In this document: piece by piece, positions 15,844-23,628 of the stretch | Layout of the letters: each line of letters opens with the position of its first letter | Numbering within the stretch: position 1 is the stretch's first letter | From: Marinosulfonomonas sp. | GTDB taxonomy: Bacteria; Pseudomonadota; Alphaproteobacteria; Rhodobacterales; Rhodobacteraceae | Assembly (NCBI GenBank): GCA_015488685.1 | Contig: WFNH01000010.1 | Location: 1 to 34,131, forward strand | Direction of reading: 5' to 3' | DNA: 34,131 bases | The notes under the pieces: model-generated | What the model was told of the DNA's origin: nothing | Databases searched by the model: none | The model's input: only the letters and a program-made list of their open reading frames with translations | Position numbers and translations under genes: made by a program

Positions 15844-16003
15844 ACCTGTCAAAAACCTTAGTCTTTCGCTTGGAAATCGCTGCGCAATAAAACCGAATCG
15901 CCTATGGTCAGAAATGATTCGAAATTGCTTTACGGCGCGGCGATTTGGTGAATATGTGGACAAGGGAATCGCCCTGAATAATCGGGGAAACCAAGGGGGA
16001 AAC

Positions 16004-17962
16004 ATGGCTAATAGACTGATTTTATGTGATTGTTCCGGCAGCCAGCCGATAGATGACAAGGCATTGGGGGGCACTTGCGGCCTGTCCTGTTCACGCGTCT
16101 ATACGGCCTTATGCACCACACAAATCGGTGAGGCCGCCAAGGAAATAGCCAAGGGCGGCGCGATGATCGCATGCCTTCAGGAACGCGACCTGTTCGAAGA
16201 GCTGGCAGACGAAATTCAGGCGGAAATGCCCGTTTTTATCGACATCCGCGACCGCGCAGGGTGGTCGGACGAGGCCAATAAATCCACCCCGAAAATGGCC
16301 GCATTGATCGCGGATTCCCTGCTGGAAAAACCGGCGGAAAAACTGTTCGATATTACGTCCGAAGGGCGCTGCCTGATCCTTGGATCACCGGAAATAACCC
16401 TACCTGTGGCCGAGCAACTGGCCGACACTCTGGCCGTCACCATACTACTGGAGGAGGTAGAGGATACATCCGTTGACCGGCGGTTCGATCTGGTCATCGG
16501 ACGGCTGAAAACAGCCGCCGGCACGCTGGGGGATTTCCACCTGAAAATCGATGCCTTGCAACAGCTGGACCCGACCGGACGCGGTGCGTTCCAAATGACG
16601 CCCCCGCGTGACGGTGCCGAAACCGAATGCGACATCATCCTTGATCTGCGCGGCGAAACCCCGCTTTTCCCCGCCCCGAACAAACGCGACGGCTATCTGC
16701 GCGCCGACCCGCGCAACCCTGCCGCTGTGGCCAAGGCCGTGTTCGATGCCAGCCAGATGGTCGGCACCTTTGAAAAACCGTTCTACCTGAAAACCGAAAG
16801 CCACCTCTGCGCCCATTCCCGCGCCGAAATCACCGGCTGTTCCAAATGTCTGGATATCTGCCCCACCGGCGCGATTTTTCCCGATGGCGAACATGTCACC
16901 GTTGATCCGGCGATTTGTGGTGGCTGTGGTTCCTGCGTGGCGCTATGCCCCTCGGGCGCTTTGACTTATGACGCGCCGCCCACGGATATTACCTTCAAAC
17001 GCCTACAAACCCTTGCCGATGCCTATCGCAACGCCGGTGGAAAATCCCCCCGCCTGCTGGTGCATGATGGCGAATACGGTGGCGAAATGATCAGCCTTGC
17101 CGCCCGTTTCGGGCGCGGCCTGCCCGCCAATGTGATCCCGATCGAGGTGGCCGCCCTGTCCGGTTTCGGCCATGCGGAAATGCTGGCGGCACTGGCCTGC
17201 GGGTTCAGCGAAATCAGCATTCTGATGACCCCGAAAACCGACCCCGAAACCCTGACCCGCGAACAGGCGATGGCCCTGGCCATTGCAGGCGATCCACGTA
17301 TCACCCTGCTTGATCTGGCCGACCCCGATGCGCTGTCTGATGCACTCTATGGCGCGGCACTCGCCCCGCTGGTTGACGCCCCGATCCTGCCGCTGGGCAG
17401 TCGCCGCCAGATCGCCCGCCTGTCGGCAACGGCCTTGCGCCCCGACACCGACACCCCCATCCCGCTGCCCGAACACGCGCCTTACGGGGCCGTGGTTGTC
17501 GATACCGACGCCTGCACCCTGTGCCTGTCCTGTGCTTCGCAATGTCCAACCGGTGCCTTGGGCGACAACCCCGACAAACCGCAGTTGCGTTTTCAGGAAG
17601 ATGCCTGTCTGCAATGCGGGTTATGCACCCGTGTTTGCCCCGAAAAGGCAATCACCCTGAACCCGCAATTAAACCTGTCGGATCAGGCCTTTACCCAGGT
17701 TGTGGTGCATGAAGAAGACCCGTTCGAATGTATTTCCTGCGGCAAACCCTTTGGTGTGAAATCCACCATTGAAAAGATCATGGAAAAGCTGGCCGGCAAG
17801 CACCCGATGTTCGCCACAACGGACGCCGGAAAACTGATCCAGATGTGTGATACATGCCGGATCGAGGCGCAGTACCATTCCGAAAACAGCCCGTTTCAGG
17901 GCGGCGAGCGCCCCCGTGTGGTCACGACCGAAGATTATCTCAGCAAGCGTCGGGATCACTGA
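16004..17962 (+). CDS. Hdr-like poly-ferredoxin of the formate dehydrogenase cluster
   Basis: This 652-aa cytoplasmic iron-sulfur protein starts MANRLILCDCSGSQ after the site AAGGGGGAAAC; an earlier in-frame ATG at 15914 has no such site. The N-terminal part has clustered cysteines (Cys8, 10, 25, 29, 37, 57) reminiscent of the HdrA N-terminal region. Four classical [4Fe-4S] motifs follow in two pairs: CSKCLDICPTGA (279-285) with CGGCGSCVALCPSGA (305-315), and CTLCLSCASQCPTGA (504-514) with CLQCGLCTRVCPEKA (535-545). Between the pairs is a segment (PRLLVHDGEYGGEMISLAA ... GFSEISIL) resembling the MvhD/FrhD fold but without its cysteines. A CISC/CDTC pair (576-579, 615-618) near the end may bind zinc or a cluster. 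It probably distributes electrons between the dehydrogenase modules and cytoplasmic partners. Confidence 0.85.
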   Translation: MANRLILCDCSGSQPIDDKALGGTCGLSCSRVYTALCTTQIGEAAKEIAKGGAMIACLQERDLFEELADEIQAEMPVFIDIRDRAGWSDEANKSTPKMAALIADSLLEKPAEKLFDITSEGRCLILGSPEITLPVAEQLADTLAVTILLEEVEDTSVDRRFDLVIGRLKTAAGTLGDFHLKIDALQQLDPTGRGAFQMTPPRDGAETECDIILDLRGETPLFPAPNKRDGYLRADPRNPAAVAKAVFDASQMVGTFEKPFYLKTESHLCAHSRAEITGCSKCLDICPTGAIFPDGEHVTVDPAICGGCGSCVALCPSGALTYDAPPTDITFKRLQTLADAYRNAGGKSPRLLVHDGEYGGEMISLAARFGRGLPANVIPIEVAALSGFGHAEMLAALACGFSEISILMTPKTDPETLTREQAMALAIAGDPRITLLDLADPDALSDALYGAALAPLVDAPILPLGSRRQIARLSATALRPDTDTPIPLPEHAPYGAVVVDTDACTLCLSCASQCPTGALGDNPDKPQLRFQEDACLQCGLCTRVCPEKAITLNPQLNLSDQAFTQVVVHEEDPFECISCGKPFGVKSTIEKIMEKLAGKHPMFATTDAGKLIQMCDTCRIEAQYHSENSPFQGGERPRVVTTEDYLSKRRDH

Positions 17963-18708
17963 GTTTGCAACGGCGCACCCAGATCGGCCGGCTTGATCGT
18001 CGACACAAAAGCAAGGATGTCGTCCAGATCTTTGTTGGTCAACCTCAGCGGATTGATTACCGGCGGACGTGCGGGGTCGAACGGTTCGGTCACATCAACA
18101 ATCTGCGAAAAGGACGGGTGCGGGTTCAACGTGTAAAACCCGCCGAACCTTTGCTGCCAATCGGGAAAGCTGCGCATCAAAGCAAACGACGGGGTCGAAC
18201 CGATGCCCTTCATCCGGTTGCGCGTGCCTATCACATGACACCGCCCGCAGTTCTGATAAGACAGGGTTTCCCCCCGCGCAGCATTGCCCTCAAGCACGAC
18301 ATCAACCGCTTTCGTAGCCAACCCCGCCGCACCGGCAAACGGCAGGCCGGTTTCAGGGCTGAACTGTTCAATCGTGCGCTGACCGACATCCGACAACAAC
18401 CAATCGGCAAACCGTTTGGCCCCTTTGCCTTCATCCACCGAGACATAATAAACCACATCCCCGCGCGCCAACACCGGCTTGGCGTCACCAATGGGCTGAT
18501 CGTCCAGCACCACATTGGCCCCATCCGTCACCACCTGAATCGCCACCCCTGTTTTCAACGAAAACCGCGGGCGCAGGAATTGCACCAGCCCGCTTTCCTG
18601 CAACGCCGGAGCAAGACGCAGCCTTACCCCGTCCTCCTGCCCCGACGCCATCATTGGCGCGACAAACAGCAGTATTGCGAGGCGCAGTATTTTGGTTATT
18701 CTACCCAT
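17956..18708 (-). CDS. c-type cytochrome with shortened TupA-like N-terminal module
   Basis: A 250-aa exported protein with a signal peptide (LRLAILLFVAPMMASGQ). Residues about 28-125 look like a cut-down periplasmic binding protein. LRLAPALQESGLVQFLRPRF parallels IRLAVTTSFQNSGLSDVLLP in the TupA at 21152-21961, and FADWLLSDVGQRTIEQFSPE parallels its C-terminal LEDWLTGETAARLINGYKIN, but the middle of about 150 residues is missing. The C-terminal half is a monoheme cytochrome c: CGRCH at 154-158, a conserved NPHPSFSQI segment and LDDILAFVSTIKP. It should sit in the periplasm and carry electrons to or from the formate dehydrogenase system. The last 7 bp overlap the convergent ferredoxin gene. 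Confidence 0.82.
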   Translation of the reverse strand: MGRITKILRLAILLFVAPMMASGQEDGVRLRLAPALQESGLVQFLRPRFSLKTGVAIQVVTDGANVVLDDQPIGDAKPVLARGDVVYYVSVDEGKGAKRFADWLLSDVGQRTIEQFSPETGLPFAGAAGLATKAVDVVLEGNAARGETLSYQNCGRCHVIGTRNRMKGIGSTPSFALMRSFPDWQQRFGGFYTLNPHPSFSQIVDVTEPFDPARPPVINPLRLTNKDLDDILAFVSTIKPADLGAPLQTQ

Positions 18709-18769
18709 TCCCCGAACCTAGGGGACAGGCATTCCGCCCGTCAATCCGAAAGATAAAGGTATAGCCCCC

Positions 18770-19834
18770 ATGAGTGCCACACGCGAAGATATTCTGGCCG
18801 CGCTGAAACAGATCAAAGACCCCAAAAGCGGCAGCGATATGGTGACCGCCGGACTGGTCAAGGCGCTGACCGTTGACGATGGCACCGTGCGGTTCGTGAT
18901 GGAGATCGACCCCGCCGCACACACCGTAATGGAGGCCGTCCGCGCCGATGCGCAAGCCGCGCTCGAGGCGCTGGACGGGGTGGAAAAGGTGACAATCGCC
19001 CTGACCGCCCACAGCAACGCCACCCCGCCGGACCTGAAGGCGCATGGCGCGCCCAAACCGCAGGGGCCGCAGAAAATTCCGGGGGTTGACCGGATTATCG
19101 CGATTGCCTCGGGCAAGGGCGGCGTCGGGAAATCCACTGTTTCCGCCAATCTGGCCGCCGCACTGGCCGCCGAAGGGCGCAAGGTCGGGTTGCTGGATGC
19201 CGACGTGTTCGGCCCCTCGCAACCCCGGATGCTGGGCATTTCGGGGCGGCCTGCCTCGCCGGATGGCAAAACCATCCTGCCGCTGCGCAACCACGGCGTA
19301 ACCATGATGTCGATGGGCCTGATGATCCGCGAGGACGAGGCCGTGATCTGGCGCGGCCCGCTGCTGATGGGGGCGTTGCAGCAGATGCTTAATCAGGTGC
19401 AATGGGGGGCACTGGATGTGCTGATCGTTGATCTGCCGCCGGGCACGGGTGATGTGCAGATGACGCTGGCGCAAAAGGCCGAACTGGACGGCGCGATCAT
19501 CGTTTCCACGCCACAGGACGTGGCCCTTCTGGACGCCCGCAAGGGGATCGATATGTTCAAGAAACTGGGCACGCCAATCATCGGCATGATCGAAAACATG
19601 TCCACCCATATCTGCTCAAACTGTGGTCACGAGGAGCACACTTTCGGCCATGGTGGCGTTGCGGCCGAGGCCGAAAAGATGGGCGTTCCCCTGTTGGCCG
19701 AACTGCCGCTGCATCTGGACATTCGCCTTGCTGCCGATGGCGGTGCGCCGATCGTGGTGTCAAAACCCGATTCCCCACAGGCCAAATCCTTTCGTGATCT
19801 GGCCAGGAAACTGATCGACATGGACCACGCATGA
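18770..19834 (+). CDS. mrp: Mrp/ApbC-family P-loop ATPase, Fe-S cluster carrier
   Basis: The 354-aa cytoplasmic protein has an N-terminal MIP18/DUF59 domain (about residues 1-75; KQIKDPKSGSDMVTAGLVKAL) and a Mrp/NBP35 ATPase domain with deviant Walker A SGKGGVGKST, the VGLLDADVFGPSQP and DLPPGTGDVQ motifs, and a CSNCG (CxxC) motif near residue 283 that can hold a bridging [4Fe-4S] cluster in dimers of this family. Full length. By family knowledge it delivers iron-sulfur clusters to apoproteins. The many cluster proteins next door make a dedicated or general supply role plausible. Stop and next start overlap as ATGA. Confidence 0.92.
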   Translation: MSATREDILAALKQIKDPKSGSDMVTAGLVKALTVDDGTVRFVMEIDPAAHTVMEAVRADAQAALEALDGVEKVTIALTAHSNATPPDLKAHGAPKPQGPQKIPGVDRIIAIASGKGGVGKSTVSANLAAALAAEGRKVGLLDADVFGPSQPRMLGISGRPASPDGKTILPLRNHGVTMMSMGLMIREDEAVIWRGPLLMGALQQMLNQVQWGALDVLIVDLPPGTGDVQMTLAQKAELDGAIIVSTPQDVALLDARKGIDMFKKLGTPIIGMIENMSTHICSNCGHEEHTFGHGGVAAEAEKMGVPLLAELPLHLDIRLAADGGAPIVVSKPDSPQAKSFRDLARKLIDMDHA

Positions 19835-20580
19835 CCAAGGAAAACCCCTTCGAGGCCCCGCAGCCCGTTACCTTCCCGCCGCTGTTTCAGGGACAGGCGG
19901 TCGAGGGGGCAACAGACCCGTTCGACAAGGCCTGCGCACTGGCCACACTGGGGTGTGATTCCGGTGTCTTGGTGCACAACGTCAGCGCCGACCGCCTGCG
20001 CGCGGCCATCGTATTTGCCCCAGAAGTGCCGCTGGAACAGGCCATGAGTGTGTTTTGCACCTGCGGAATCGGGTTTCAGAACGCCCTTGGCGCTTTGGCT
20101 CCGCCCGAGGTCGCGGTGCATCTGGGCTGGACCGGAGAACTGCGGGTCAACGGCGGCATAGCAGGCACCCTGCGCGCGGCGGCCTCGACCAATGATCCGG
20201 CAGCAGAACCCGACTGGCTGGTGATCGGACTGACGGTTGACCTGATCCCCCCGTCCCAAGACGACCCGGGGAACCGACCAGACAGCACAGCGCTATACCT
20301 TGAAGGCTGCGGCGATGTCTCCCCGATCCGCCTGCTGGAAAGCTGGGCGCGGCACACGCTGGTGTGGATCAATCGCCTGATGGAAGACGGCAATCAGGCC
20401 CTGCACGCCGAATGGCGCGGGCTGGTGCATGGCATGGGCGAAGATGTGAGCATCGACTATAATGGCCAAACCCTGTCCGGCACCTTTCTGGGTGTGGACG
20501 AGGATTTCGGCATGCTGATCCGCGATGGCGAAACCACCCACCTTGTCCCCCTGTCATCGCGTCTGGAAGGAAGCTTATGA
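19831..20580 (+). CDS. Biotin/lipoate protein ligase-like protein with DUF4444
   Basis: The 249-aa protein has an N-terminal BPL/LplA/LipB-like domain (FPPLFQGQAVEGATDPFDKA, IVFAPEVPLEQAMSVF, AVHLGWTGELRVNGGIAGTL, DWLVIGLTVDLIP) and a C-terminal DUF4444 part (YNGQTLSGTFLGVDEDFGML, LVPLSSRLE). I do not see the GRGR-R-W signature of functional biotin ligases, so catalysis is doubtful; it may bind rather than ligate a cofactor. Family members are common in Rhodobacteraceae, but no role is known to me. It is translationally coupled to mrp before it and the DUF6505 gene after it (ATGA overlaps at both ends), which suggests one function for the trio. Confidence 0.8.
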   Translation: MTKENPFEAPQPVTFPPLFQGQAVEGATDPFDKACALATLGCDSGVLVHNVSADRLRAAIVFAPEVPLEQAMSVFCTCGIGFQNALGALAPPEVAVHLGWTGELRVNGGIAGTLRAAASTNDPAAEPDWLVIGLTVDLIPPSQDDPGNRPDSTALYLEGCGDVSPIRLLESWARHTLVWINRLMEDGNQALHAEWRGLVHGMGEDVSIDYNGQTLSGTFLGVDEDFGMLIRDGETTHLVPLSSRLEGSL

Positions 20581-21056
20581 AACTTGCCCGCGCCATCCAC
20601 TTTGATGAAAGTGACCGCAACATTTTCCACCAACCGGCCCGCACCGGCGAATGGGCCATTTCAGGCGGGTTCGAGTTTTCCAACTGGGGTCAGGTCGACC
20701 TGACCGGCAAGGCACGACAGGCCTTTGCCAACGGCTGGCTGGGGCTGGAAACATTCGGGCGGGTAACATTCGTTGCCGTAACCCAGATTGAACCATCGGA
20801 ATTTGACGCGCTGGCTGACACGCTGGCCCAGCACTTCGTCACCATATACGGCGCCCCGTCACTGGAACAGGCGCGCCCCGTGGCACTGGAAGAGCTGCGC
20901 CACATGGCCGATATGTGCGAAGATCACGACACCAACACTCTGCTGACCGTGGCGCGCGAACTGACCGAAAGCGGCGTCAAAGAGGCTTACCGCGTGATCG
21001 AACCCCAAGGGGCCGAACTGGACCAGTTCGCCATCCACTCTACCCCCGAGGAATAG
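20577..21056 (+). CDS. DUF6505 family protein
   Basis: The 159-aa protein begins MKLARAIHFDESDRNIF and contains PARTGEWAISGGFEFSNW, ARQAFANGWLGLETFGR and LADTLAQHFVTIYGAPS, with an acidic C-terminus (IHSTPEE). I recognise it as the alphaproteobacterial DUF6505 type, usually found after a DUF4444 protein; its function is unknown. No signal peptide or membrane helix. Only two cysteine-free halves are evident apart from one Cys in ADMCEDHD, so a metal cluster is unlikely. It is the last gene of the mrp operon, before a strong terminator. Confidence 0.75.
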   Translation: MKLARAIHFDESDRNIFHQPARTGEWAISGGFEFSNWGQVDLTGKARQAFANGWLGLETFGRVTFVAVTQIEPSEFDALADTLAQHFVTIYGAPSLEQARPVALEELRHMADMCEDHDTNTLLTVARELTESGVKEAYRVIEPQGAELDQFAIHSTPEE

Positions 21057-21083
21057 AGGGCACCCTTTCCATTATCGTTCCCT

Positions 21084-21133
21084 AAATATCCCCGCCGGAG
21101 GCAATCCTAGTTTTGCCTCCGGCGGAGGTATTT
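21084..21133. terminator. Bidirectional hairpin terminator between convergent operons
   Basis: A perfect 13-bp inverted repeat (CCGCCGGAGGCAA at 21092-21104, complement at 21113-21125) with an 8-base loop is extended by near-complementary flanks (AAATATC / GGTATTT) to about 21 bp. The A-rich left flank gives a T-run for the minus-strand transcript and the TATTTAAG right flank serves the plus-strand one. It separates the DUF6505 and tupA stops. CCTCCGGCGG hairpins of this kind recur between genes in Rhodobacteraceae as I recall. Confidence 0.8.
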
Positions 21134-21151
21134 AAGAAAAGAAGAAGGCCT

Positions 21152-21961
21152 TCAGGGTTTTGTTGCATTAAAGGTAAACAATGTCTCGCCGTTTATCTTG
21201 TAGCCATTGATGAGTCTGGCAGCTGTTTCGCCGGTCAACCAGTCCTCAAGCTGTGCCACCAGTGCGGTTTTCACATGTGGATGGCGCTGCGGGTTGACGG
21301 GGATAAAGGCATATTGGTTGAACAACACCGGATCGCCCGCGAACATCAGTTTCAAATCCCCCTTGTTGCCAAAATTCAACCAACTGGCGCGGTCCGCCAT
21401 CACATAGGCGTCCATGCCGCTGGCCACATTCAGCGTGGCCCCCATACCGGCCCCTGCCGCACGGTACCAACTGCCGAAGGTCGCAGGGTCCAGACCGGCA
21501 GCCTGCCACAGGGACAGCTCCTTTTTGTGGGTTCCGCTGTCATCCCCGCGGCTGACAAAGGGGGCTTTGGCAGCAGCGATTTTCTGTAAGGCAGTGACGG
21601 CCGTATCAGCTTCAGAAATCTGTGCGGGATCAGACGAGGGGCCAATCAGAATGAAATCATTATACATGATCTCGCGCCGATGCGTGCCGAAACCGGCCTT
21701 TAGAAACGCCTCTTCGGCCTTGCGGGAATGGACCAGAATGGCGTCCACATCCCCTGCCTCGCCCAGTTTCAGCGCCTGCCCTGTGCCCACCACAATCAGT
21801 TGCACATCCAGACCGATGTCTTTCTTGATCTGTGGCAGCAACACATCCGACAGGCCGGAATTCTGGAACGATGTGGTCACCGCCAGCCTGATTTCAGCCG
21901 CCTGCACCATGGTTGCCAGCAACAGGGAAAACAGGGTGGCAAAAGGGAATTTCCAGTTCAT
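21152..21961 (-). CDS. tupA: Tungstate ABC transporter, substrate-binding protein
   Basis: This 269-aa exported protein has the signal peptide FPFATLFSLLLATMVQAAE. The TupA/WtpA-type binding site is visible: TTSFQNSGL near the mature N-terminus (TTS..SGL motif) and SRGDDSGTHKKE in the middle, which in TupA contribute the oxyanion contacts. AGMGATLNVASGMDAYVMAD and AFIPVNPQRHPHV are also family-typical. It binds tungstate in the periplasm with a preference over molybdate in characterised members. The ATG at 21961 overlaps the stop of tupC (ATGA). In the usual order tupA is first; here it is last. Confidence 0.9.
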   Translation of the reverse strand: MNWKFPFATLFSLLLATMVQAAEIRLAVTTSFQNSGLSDVLLPQIKKDIGLDVQLIVVGTGQALKLGEAGDVDAILVHSRKAEEAFLKAGFGTHRREIMYNDFILIGPSSDPAQISEADTAVTALQKIAAAKAPFVSRGDDSGTHKKELSLWQAAGLDPATFGSWYRAAGAGMGATLNVASGMDAYVMADRASWLNFGNKGDLKLMFAGDPVLFNQYAFIPVNPQRHPHVKTALVAQLEDWLTGETAARLINGYKINGETLFTFNATKP

Positions 21962-22674
21962 TCTACGATGTCTCCATTGATAAACGCGCGTGCTTCAGCC
22001 GTGGTCGGTTGCTTGAAAAAATCGGGCGCGGGCGCGGTTTCATGCACCTTGCCGCCATACATAAACACCACATCCGTGGCCAACCGCCGCGCCTGCCCCA
22101 TATCGTGCGTCGCCATCACGATGCGGGTGCCATCGGCCTGCGCCTGTTGCAGGATGGTTTCGATTTCACGTATCGCGCGGCCATCCAGGTTGGCGCAGGG
22201 TTCATCCAGAAACAGGATTTCCGGCTGGCGGATCAGGGCGCGGGCCAGCGCCAGCTTTTGCTTTTCGCCGCCTGACAGATAGGGTGCGGGACGATCCAGC
22301 GCATCCCCCAGACCAAAGCGCGCGGCCCATTCGGCGGCGGTGCTGCGGGCTTGCCGGCGTGGCACCCCGTGCAGGATCAGCGGATAGGCGATGTTATCAA
22401 CCACCTTGCGGCGCATCATGATCGGGGACTGGAACACATAGGACTGCCGCCCGCGCGCCATCCCGTCCGGCACCGCCCATTCGACGCGCCCGCCGGATAC
22501 CCTCTGCAACCCGTGCATCAGGCGCAGCAGCGTGGTTTTACCCGACCCGTTCGGCCCCATCACAATGGTCAGCCCCGTTTCGCCAATCTGTAAATCCACC
22601 GGCCCGACCAGTGTCTTACCGCGCACGCGGGCAATCGCGCCGTCCAGTGTCAGGGGCAGGATGGAGTGTGTCAC
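21958..22674 (-). CDS. tupC: Tungstate ABC transporter, ATP-binding protein
   Basis: A 238-aa ABC ATPase with Walker A GPNGSGKTT, Q-loop YVFQSPIMM, signature LSGGEKQKLALARAL, Walker B EILFLDEPCANLD and the switch His in MATHDMGQAR. Context (TupA and TupB neighbours) gives the substrate. I chose the GTG at 22674 because AAGAGCGA lies just upstream; another in-frame GTG at 22704 lacks a ribosome-binding site. The last four bases overlap tupA. No regulatory C-terminal domain is present, as is usual for TupC. Confidence 0.88.
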   Translation of the reverse strand: MTHSILPLTLDGAIARVRGKTLVGPVDLQIGETGLTIVMGPNGSGKTTLLRLMHGLQRVSGGRVEWAVPDGMARGRQSYVFQSPIMMRRKVVDNIAYPLILHGVPRRQARSTAAEWAARFGLGDALDRPAPYLSGGEKQKLALARALIRQPEILFLDEPCANLDGRAIREIETILQQAQADGTRIVMATHDMGQARRLATDVVFMYGGKVHETAPAPDFFKQPTTAEARAFINGDIVE

Positions 22675-22763
22675 GTTTGTTCGCTCTTGGTTGATTGTTG
22701 CCACAATGGTTGCGCGGTTTTCATGACGATGCCAAGGGAAATTTTGCCCCGATGGCCCGTGCT

Positions 22764-22817
22764 GTCATTTTGACTATTCCAACGGCGCGACCAAAACCCC
22801 GAGGCAGACAAAATGAC
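22764..22817. repeat. Widely spaced inverted repeat between tupB and tupC
   Basis: GTCATTTTG (22764-22772) and CAAAATGAC (22809-22817) are perfect 9-bp complements separated by 36 bases. They sit in the 148-bp gap between the tupB stop and the preferred tupC start, an unusually long gap for a transporter operon. In RNA they could close a multi-part stem over the tupC leader. No known riboswitch fold was recognised. Confidence 0.4.
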
Positions 22818-22822
22818 CACCC

Positions 22823-23527
22823 TTACCAGACGCTGGCGCGTTCGGTGCGCGACAGGCTGTGCATCAACAGGTTGATCGTAACCGCCAGCGTGATCAACAC
22901 AAACCCCAGCCCCATCGCAAAGGCAAAATTCCCCTTGCCGGTTTCCAGCGCGATCGAGGTGGTCAGCACCCGCGTGGAATGATCAATGTTGCCACCTACG
23001 ATCATTATCGCCCCCACTTCGCCAATCGCGCGACCAAAACCGGCCAGCATGGCGGTTAGCAAGGCGCGGCGGCCATCCCACAGAAGTGCCGTAATGCGTT
23101 GCCACCGCGAGGTGTTCAGCGAGATCAGCAAATCATGGTATTCGGCCCATAAATCGCGGATCGTCTGGTGAGAGATCGAAGCAATCAGCGGCGTGATAAT
23201 GATCACCTGCGCGATGATCATTGCGGTCGGGGTGAACAACAACCCGAACACCCCGAACGGGCCGGACCGTGACAGCATCATATAGACGAACAGCCCCACC
23301 ACCACCGGCGGCAGCCCCATCAGCGCGTTCAGCACCGCAATGGTCTGGCGGCGAAACCGGAAGCGGTTGATCACCAGCCACGCCCCTAATGGCAAACCAA
23401 TCAGTGAGGCAATCAGCACCGCCGTCACTGTCACCCGTAGCGATAGGCCAACAACTTCCAGAAGGTCCGGGTCAAGCGTAAAGATCAGCCGGAAAGCGTC
23501 AATCGTTCCCTGTGCAATGTCGTTCAT
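22823..23527 (-). CDS. tupB: Tungstate ABC transporter, permease
   Basis: The 234-aa inner-membrane protein has about five to six helices (for example VTVTAVLIASLIGLPLGAWL, VLNALMGLPPVVVGLFVYMM, TAMIIAQVIIITPLIASI, FAMGLGFVLITLAVTINLLM). The binding-protein-dependent permease loop is present as YHDLLISLNTSRWQRI followed by AGFGRAIGEVGAIMIVGG, typical of TupB/ModB-type permeases. It is the first gene of a tupB-tupC-tupA unit. It begins ATG at 23527, about 100 bp after the lysR stop, so the promoter probably lies in 23528-23628. The transporter supplies tungstate, plausibly for the formate dehydrogenase. Confidence 0.9.
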   Translation of the reverse strand: MNDIAQGTIDAFRLIFTLDPDLLEVVGLSLRVTVTAVLIASLIGLPLGAWLVINRFRFRRQTIAVLNALMGLPPVVVGLFVYMMLSRSGPFGVFGLLFTPTAMIIAQVIIITPLIASISHQTIRDLWAEYHDLLISLNTSRWQRITALLWDGRRALLTAMLAGFGRAIGEVGAIMIVGGNIDHSTRVLTTSIALETGKGNFAFAMGLGFVLITLAVTINLLMHSLSRTERASVW

Positions 23528-23628
23528 TCTCTAAATCCGATTGATAGGTCATAAAACCATTCACCGGTAAACGCTACAATAGGTAGGAACCCATCTCAAT
23601 GGCCAAGAGCTAATGTATTGCCTGACGC

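Larger units (their letters stand above)
15664..16003. promoter_or_regulatory. Divergent promoter region of the fdh operon and ferredoxin gene
   Basis: This 340-bp gap separates oppositely directed genes and must hold both promoters. Two TTGACA hexamers read toward the fdh operon on the minus strand (about 15853-15858 and 15782-15787), but neither has a convincing -10 at 17 bp. Two GGAC-N5-GTCC sites lie between them. On the plus strand a strong ribosome-binding site, AAGGGGGAAAC, precedes the ATG at 16004. I found no good sigma-54 -24/-12 pair. Confidence 0.5.

Noticed and set aside
15664-15913. Possible sigma-54 promoter (TGGCCTTGCTACAGC near 15700)
   Set aside because: GG and GC have the right spacing, but the TT of the -12 element and the CACG of the -24 element are missing, and it points away from the nearest start by 300 bp. 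The regulator also lacks GAFTGA.
15914-16003. Upstream extension of the ferredoxin gene from ATG 15914
   Set aside because: No ribosome-binding site there and the extension has no family similarity; ATG 16004 has a strong site and begins with the conserved sequence.
23528-23628. Moco/Tuco-type riboswitch upstream of tupB
   Set aside because: The gap is only about 100 bp and no multi-stem fold with the expected conserved loops could be drawn by eye.
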